Source: Trileptium ribeirensis (Eukaryota > Nematoda > Enoplea > Enoplida > Thoracostomopsidae). Taken from it: DNA of 64,000 nucleotides. The notes under the pieces are model-generated. The model was given only the letters and a program-made list of their open reading frames with translations. It did not search any database and was not told where the DNA came from. Of this stretch, positions 58,346-64,000 are shown in pieces. A program made the translations under genes and the position numbers. Position 1 is the stretch's first letter. Every line of letters starts with the position of its first letter. Location of the stretch: the NCBI GenBank assembly GCA_030248225.1, contig JASANE010019548.1, forward strand, positions 1-64,000, written 5' to 3'.

Positions 58346-58879
58346 TTTGAAGGGATACAAAGTGAAAATAAATACAACAAAAACATCTATATTACACGGG
58401 TGACTAAATTATTTAGCGTTCGCGAATCATTACGATAACACGCATTGAACAGTACTGAAGGTATGGCCATGTATTGTTCGTTGCGAAGATTTTATAGCAT
58501 GCTAGTAGTAGCGCCAAACTGGCCTGTGGCCGGTACAACAAGCTATGTAGATTCGACTTATCCTGGCACAAAAAGTTTCCTCAATTTTTTCGAAACGCAC
58601 AATACTGTGCGTAGAAATGGATTCATCAAATTTGATCCCCGTGTTAGATAATCCTTATCTCATCCTCATGTGCTTAATTGAAAAGGAGTTAACATATTAA
58701 AGAGAACATCGTCACCATTTTTGTTTTCGAACCAACAATTGTCGAAATCCATACCAGGAGATGAATTATGAGTTACATCGATTACGACAGTCATAAAAAG
58801 AAATTGTTACGGTTTCCTCCTAGCGCCCTCAGTGGAATGTTCGCTTATTTCCCTCGCTACGTTTCAATAATAGCCATGT

Positions 58880-59060
58880 TTAGCCCTTTCATGCCGGAAT
58901 TAATTTGTGTATCGTACAATGTTTGACAAACTCGAGCCCACGCTAGGGATCGAACTCGGAACGGCGAAACTTGTGTACGCAAACCACTGTGCTATCTGGG
59001 AGCAATTGCTCGGTTCCTTAAGGAACCTCACAACGTAAACGAATAACAACGCACGTTCAC
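58880..59060 (-). repeat. tRNA-derived SINE, copy B
   Basis: On the minus strand, an A-box ATAGCACAGTGGTTTGCG (about 58977-58994) and a strong B-box GAGTTCGATCCCTAGCG (58939-58955). Upstream GTTATTCGTTTACG and downstream GAAAGGGCTAAAC match copy A. The tRNA-like head is better preserved than in copy A. Confidence 0.7.
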
Positions 59061-59699
59061 ACGTACGACATACGACAAACTCTGTAGACACTACGACTCT
59101 CTATGTGCTGTTAGGTCCATTTGGACCTAGCCCGCATGAAAGGATTAATGCACAACCAGCAAGAATTTTACTGTCAGTGTCAATGATATTATAACAAGAA
59201 ACCTTAATTGGTTGAAATCTTGAACATCTTATACAGTCACCCGCACCCACAGTAATAACATAAACCCAATTCAATAAATAATAAGCTATTACGACATAGG
59301 TATATGGCAACAAATCATCGCGGCTGTTGCTGCTGCCCGCTGCATCTCTAAGAAAGTTTGGTGGTTCTTGGTTAAATTTTATAATTCAGATTTCTGTAAG
59401 CTGTAGGGCATAGATTTCATATATAATTTTCCTAAACATTATTTAAGCGAAGGAATAAATTGTCCAAAACTCCGCCATTCTCTGGGGTAGGGGAAAACAT
59501 GAAGTCCGTACCCCTCCCCTGGTATCTGGCTACTCCGTGGAACTTGGCACTTAGGTCCATGTATGTAAAATACCTTCCTTGCACCAAAATCGTTGCAAAT
59601 TTCATTATGATTTAGGAGTTTGGAAAATTATTTTATTGCTTGTGGCTCAAGTATTCACAGTCACTCCAAATTTCAGAATTTTGATAAGGAATAAAAGCA

Positions 59700-59890
59700 T
59701 ACATGCTCAAGGTCCAGGTCTCAGGATAGGAGGTGGAAGGGAGGCTTTCAGCTACCCAAGGTGAATAAGCAGGAGTTGTGCTGCGTCTATAGTTCGGCAC
59801 CGCCGGGGGAGGGAGAGGGCTCGACGATCTGTCAGGGTGGGTGGTTGGCGCTCGACATCGACGGGTCGAGCCTCAGCGGGGATAACACCT
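59700..59890. repeat. GC-rich island, unknown repeat fragment
   Basis: GC-rich with GCACCGCCGGGGGAGGGAGAG, GGTGGGTGGTTGG and GACGGGTCGAGCCTCAGC. Overlapping short frames on both strands have no domain. Confidence 0.35.
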
Positions 59891-60304
59891 AGCTCAGCTA
59901 TGAGCATGTATGAATATAAGGGCGAAAACACTTCTCTGCTCAAATTCAGTGCAATTGATTCTGTTGTATATATATACGTAATTATAATTACACGACCTGG
60001 CTTAAAGTCCAACAATAAATGCTTTAACATATTTTAAGCCCCTATTTTACAGCCGTTGCAGCATACTTTCATACTTTCTTTTTGCTTATGGTTTGGATCA
60101 GCTGAAAGCTGATGAAGCGATGTTCCTAAACTCAACGGTCTCAATAGAACCTCGGTTTAGCTTTTGTATTTCAATTTCAAGGTTCCAGTGTTGCTGTATT
60201 CTAAAGCAAAAATGTAGCTTTTAAACCATTAAACAGTACAAAAGCTGTTCCACACGTTCTCCCAGCCAGTCACTAGTATGTTATACGATATTCATACATG
60301 CTCC

Positions 60305-60550
60305 TATGAGGTAGTCAGTTGCCCCTTGAGGTCAGGACCCACACCCTGAAGGGTCCTATCCCCTCGTGACAGGCCACCCGGCCGCCCTTGCCGGGGACGG
60401 TAGGCACCGAACCCATAGATGCTTTTCGTGGCACCGAAAGTGCCTTACCTCACCCACCTCCCCGACCGCCCGGAGACCTTTGGGAGGCCCAAGGCCTCCC
60501 GGCCTCACAGCGGGACCCTGCTACACCCAGGGAGCTCGGACGTCGGCATG
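60305..60550. repeat. GC-rich island, unknown repeat fragment
   Basis: About 240 bp of GC-rich sequence with CCACCCGGCCGCCCTTGCCG and GGGAGGCCCAAGGCCTCCC, the latter a short perfect palindrome-like hairpin near 60480. Two overlapping Pro/Arg-rich frames are composition artefacts. Confidence 0.4.
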
Positions 60551-61149
60551 TGTATGATGAAATTAATTTCTAAATATTCGACAGTATTTTAAAACATCTT
60601 TGCTCTTAACATAAGCTGTACTAATATTTGAAGTTCAGGTATACAAAGAGTTTTTAAAGCCAATATTTTTACGTTATAAAAACCAAATTTTTGGCAAAAC
60701 ATACTACTTTTTGAGTTAAAGAATATTAAGGAATCTACCGAAAAGGTTTCAGGTAACTATTCTAGTATTAAAATTATTGTTGTGTGCTGCTGTTTACTGA
60801 ATACAGAATCGATTGATTAGAAGCCATGTTTCAGTCAACATGTTTCAGTCAGCAGTGTGGATTGAATTTGAAGTGTTTTATAATTTGCAGATAACGAATA
60901 ATAAATATATGGTTCCAGTTTTTTTCTATAGTATGTAGACCTGGCTCTAACCGTTATCGTTACTTGAAACTTTGTAGTTTAATTGGTATACCTCTTCGCC
61001 AGACGCAGACTGAATTAAAGTCTGTCTAACATACTATACCTGTTGAATTGGCTAGCTCAAATTCAAATCTAGACACAATAACATTTCAGTATATATACAT
61101 TTGGAATACGGAAAGAAAGAATATTTTTAGATATAAGCATATCAGATAG

Positions 61150-61265
61150 TTGGGCCGTACCGGGCCTGATTAGTTTTTGAGCCGGGCTGTGCTTCGGGCC
61201 TACTCGTCAAATTTTTTGGCAAGGTGAGGCCGGGCCGAAATCGATGTTATTTCGAGCCGGGCAAA
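61150..61265. repeat. GGGCC/CCGGG patch
   Basis: GTTGGGCCGTACCGGGCC, GAGCCGGGCTGTGCTTCGGG and GTGAGGCCGGGCCG. Composition matches the patch at 58235-58345; together they could be the two ends of a ~3-kb element, but no clear terminal repeats or target duplication were found. Confidence 0.4.
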
Positions 61266-61424
61266 CATTAGGTCCGTTATCACTTCTATTAGTAACATCA
61301 CTTTGGCTTTATATGGCTACTGATAACAGTTTCCCGTAAAACACAAATCATGAATGAATTTAGTCAAACAATATGTTAAATTTTAATTATTGATTGACAC
61401 GTGACACATATTTCCTTATTGCAG

Positions 61425-61538
61425 ATAACAAGCGTTCTGAGCGATATTGGAGGTATCTTTGGAATTTGCCTCGGAATTTCAGTCACGTCGCTTGCAGAAA
61501 TATTCGTCATGCTGCTTTGCTGCGGTGGAGGATTCTGA
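61425..61538 (+). CDS. Channel exon 17: TM2, selectivity filter and stop
   Basis: Residues about 673-709 then TGA. SVLSDIGGIFGICLGISVTS is the family's L-L-S-D-I/F-G-G-x-x-G-L-x-x-G-x-S TM2 start. G-I-S (689-691) is the G/S-x-S selectivity filter, and Glu697 in SLAEIF is the conserved TM2 glutamate. The C-terminal tail after TM2 is almost absent (it ends CCGGGF), shorter than in most relatives. Acceptor TTATTGCAG, phase 0. Confidence 0.94.
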   Translation: MTSVLSDIGGIFGICLGISVTSLAEIFVMLLCCGGGF

Positions 61539-62360
61539 ATGACAAATTGGATACCTTTACTGCTAAACAACAGGTGGCGACTTGCGGGCAACCATCTGAT
61601 GCATTCAAAGTTTACCTACTATTTAAATAGTGCTTTAAAATTCCAATATAAACGATTTGTACATGCGTGAAATTTCAGACAGTGGTTACCACGTTATACT
61701 ATTTGTTTGTGTAAAAATACAGTATAAAAAATAATTTTATTTTTTTCCGTTGGGGTTTCGTTCGATAATATATGCAAAACACTAATACAGCAATAATCAT
61801 TTTCAGCCTCTGGTCGTTTGTCTGCAACATGAACACAATAGCAATTCCCATACAAAGATCTGAACACTTTATATACTTTCAGCCTCTACCCAACTACTGC
61901 AAGGCGAACTCACTTATCGCATAAGTGCCGATAAGGTCCCACTACGGCTCGGACCTCCAAGCCATTTCCCGGTGAAAACTCAGCTCTGTCGACCCCTGCT
62001 GGTCGCCAAAGGCGACAGAAATATTTTTACGCTAAGTTTCTTGTTCATAAATGACAAGAGTTCCAACATGAGCAATATTGTACATAATAGAGCAGTGTTT
62101 CAAACAAAATACAGCTTATTCAGTAAGTACGAATGAGTTCTGACAAAAACTTTTGCCAAACATTTATGAAGACTTCAAACGATGTGTTTGCTTATGTCAT
62201 TAGTGGTTGTGTTGCTAATTAGTGTAATATTTTGTATCGTTTTAATGACGTTGTGTTTTATGGTCGGTGAATAAATTAATAATTAAGATTTGTTACACGC
62301 TGTATAAATATTAAATCGTATTCTTCTTTCAATTTTTAATATAGTGCTTTTAATAAATGC
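61539..62360. other. 3' UTR/flank with possible poly(A) signals
   Basis: AATAAA hexamers occur at 62270-62275 and near 62352 downstream of the stop; either could end the transcript. A GC-richer patch lies at 61920-62030. Confidence 0.35.
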
Positions 62361-63210
62361 TTTTAGATATATGTTTTCGTCACTATATTTACATTTTATA
62401 GTTTTTTTATATGTTAATATTTATATTTGTGTCACTATCTGCGTCTATATCGTAAGCAAATTTATATATTTACTGTTGCTGTGTTACCATTTGGTTGTAA
62501 AATTATATCCTCGAAATTAAAACAGATAACTACATCACCAAAACTCGCACGTATTTGTAAAATTCCATAATTCAGACGACAGGCCACAAATATTGGCTGC
62601 TTGGGTTCAACTACATCTAATTTAGTTTCAAATAACCCTAGTGAAACCTCATGAATGCGACTACATCTTGACTTCACGGCAACTACGGTATGGTTCTCTG
62701 TAGGACTAGCAACGAACCTCTTACCGTAACTAATGCGGCCAGTTTGAACTGCGGGGATAAAAAGTCTACATTATGCCACGGATAAATGCCTAACATGGCG
62801 ATACGTTTACACAATTATTCTGCATGGCAGGGAAAATTTCTTTTATGATTAAAAAGAGGACAACCTTCAGAATAACTCATAAAGTACATGTTTGAAGAAA
62901 AATTAACTTTAGAAATAAAATTAAATTAGAAATAAAAATTTTGTGCATTATTTCATATTCTAAATAGCCGTAGTGGTTATATGCCATCCAGGCACAAGTG
63001 CTTGTATCATATTCTGATGACTACCCCACTACGTACAGAATAATTTAGAAAAAATTATAATTAAATAATTTTCGGTATCGAATCTTCTTCAGCGTCCACA
63101 AGGTTAACAAATAAGATACCGAATGTAGGTTTAAACCAATGAAATCAACACATTTACCTGGTCAAATAACATATAGTTCATATACAAGGAACCTTTGCTT
63201 AGGTAGTACA
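62361..63210. other. 3' flank, no feature recognised
   Basis: AT-rich; short frames such as 62462-62677 (minus) show no family features. Confidence 0.4.
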
Positions 63211-63214
63211 TGCT

Positions 63215-63420
63215 TCCTGAGGAAAGTGGGGTAACCTGGGGTAACCAATAATTTTCTCCGTTTGCCAATTTTCATTATATTTTCCTAATTTTCTCCAATT
63301 TTTCTTCATTATTTTGTAATATTACTCATAATTTATATAATTTTCCATGCGTCTTGGGCACGCAGTTAAGTGGATCCGGGGTTTCAGTGAGGGAATTCGG
63401 TCCGTAATGGATAACATCTT
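63215..63420. repeat. Dispersed TTTTGCC/GC-rich module, copy 7
   Basis: GGGGTAACC-containing start, then phased TTTGCCAATTTTC, ATTTTCCTAATTTTCTCC words at 63250-63345 and a mildly GC-rich tail with GTGGATCCGGGGTTTC. The window's last 35 bases (GGTGGGGTGGGGCGAGG) may begin another copy. Confidence 0.45.
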
Positions 63421-64000
63421 ACCCACTATGGACACATATAAGGCCATCGTTTGGATTAAACAAGTCAGGAAGCTACTTAGTCAAAATTAAAAACTTTCGT
63501 TTATACGGTATTCTTCAAACTTCGGTATATAGTTCGCAGAGGCCGCTCTGACAAAAATTGAAAAAGTATTGGACGGTGGTTATCACTTCTCAAGCAGACA
63601 CCCCTGGCAAGAGTTATAGCCATAAATGTCTTCGGCACGGAGTAACACAAATATAATTCAGAAACCCTTGCCCGTTTTTACGAAAATTTGAGTAGGAAGG
63701 AACACAAAGCTGTTTGGATAACGACATTCTAAAAGAGCGGGAAAGGTTGTTAAAATTCATTGATCTAGTTGAGAGTTTTATACATGACACTGTTAGACAA
63801 AACCACATTTTTTCACAATTAACCTGTTAGTTGGCTAACCTCGGTTGGTTGTTGGTTGCGCTCACTCTGTTTCAGAAATGTGCTCAATAGCACTATTTAA
63901 TACTAAAGAATCTTAGAATTTAAACTACTATTACAAATTTTTGCTAATTGGCAATAACCATAGATACTCATGGTGGGGTGGGGCGAGGGAGATTATACCT

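Larger units (their letters stand above)
57288..61424. other. Intron 16
   Basis: Contains a dispersed module (57555-57760), a fold-back element (57714-58014), GGGCC-rich patches (58235-58345 and 61150-61265), a SINE (58880-59060) and GC-rich islands (59700-59890 and 60305-60550). Remaining AT-rich parts show nothing. Confidence 0.5.
582..61538 (+). other. Gene model: EGAS-like DEG/ENaC channel, 17 coding exons
   Basis: One multi-exon gene encoding a degenerin/ENaC/ASIC-family cation channel subunit with extra extracellular modules. Coding exons are 582-769, 5799-5947, 9284-9463, 11568-11753, 14502-14630, 16305-16418, 17950-18038, 18393-18473, 19213-19388, 25319-25413, 26393-26553, 30504-30599, 38977-39085, 41126-41192, 54224-54354, 57223-57287 and 61425-61538. 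Every exon is bounded by AG and GT, phases match at all 16 junctions, and lengths total 2130 nt, giving 709 residues and a stop. Domain order is TM1, palm strand 1, Sushi, Thr-rich, EGF, EGF, partial EGF, finger/palm/thumb, TM2. Family members are trimeric, two-membrane-segment Na+ channels with a large extracellular loop and cytosolic ends. The EGF plus channel layout recalls nematode EGAS proteins. Weakest points are exons 1 and 8 and the start of exon 9. Confidence 0.8.

Noticed and set aside
58932..59001. A functional tRNA gene
   Set aside because: B-box is good, but acceptor and anticodon stems do not pair and the flanks are shared with another copy, so it is a SINE.

Overview
This window reads as AT-rich genomic DNA of an invertebrate animal. 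Small exons lie between pyrimidine-AG acceptors and GTAAG/GTGAG-type donors. Introns are large and filled with animal-type transposons: Penelope-like, Polinton/Maverick, non-LTR, hAT-like and tRNA-derived SINE. There are no bacterial-style operons, and almost all long open frames are chance or repeat-derived. A nematode is my best guess. The central gene has an EGF plus amiloride-sensitive-channel layout known to me from the EGAS proteins of Caenorhabditis, and a short TTAGGC stretch is present. The roughly 61 kb gene would suit a large-genome nematode. This assignment is inference.

The main content is one plus-strand gene running almost the whole window (582-61538). I assembled it by eye as 17 coding exons whose splice phases agree at every junction and which sum to 2130 nt (709 residues plus stop). 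The product is a DEG/ENaC/ASIC-type sodium channel subunit. In order it has a short N terminus with TM1 (exon 1), palm strand 1 (exon 2), an inserted ectodomain block of one Sushi/CCP domain, a Thr-rich mucin-like linker, two complete EGF domains and one truncated EGF (exons 3-7), then the channel finger, palm and thumb (exons 8-16), and TM2 with a G-I-S selectivity-filter motif (exon 17). Exons 3-6 are all phase 1-1, the signature of exon shuffling into a phase-1 intron. A further exon (31708-31858) has the same 0-to-1 phase as exon 13 and may be a mutually exclusive alternative.

Layout: 1-250 dispersed repeat module; 582-769 exon 1; 1690-5235 a ~178-bp satellite interrupted by a hAT-like element; 5799-18473 exons 2-8 with GC-rich islands and an AT-rich array between them; 19213-19388 exon 9; 19390-25318 an intron with two head-to-head Penelope-like elements and a Polinton polymerase scrap; 25319-30599 exons 10-12; 30600-38976 an intron holding a decayed Polinton; 38977-41192 exons 13-14; 41193-54223 a 13-kb intron with a hAT-like element (near-perfect target duplication), a 5.5-kb GC-richer block of unknown nature and a 61-bp tandem array; 54224-54354 exon 15; a dead LINE; 57223-57287 exon 16; an intron with a fold-back element, SINE and GC-rich patches; 61425-61538 exon 17 and the 3' flank.

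The transposons are all decayed (stops, frameshifts) and lie in introns, so they are probably passengers. All exon calls rest on reading splice sites, phase and protein-family motifs by eye; no alignment or transcript was available.
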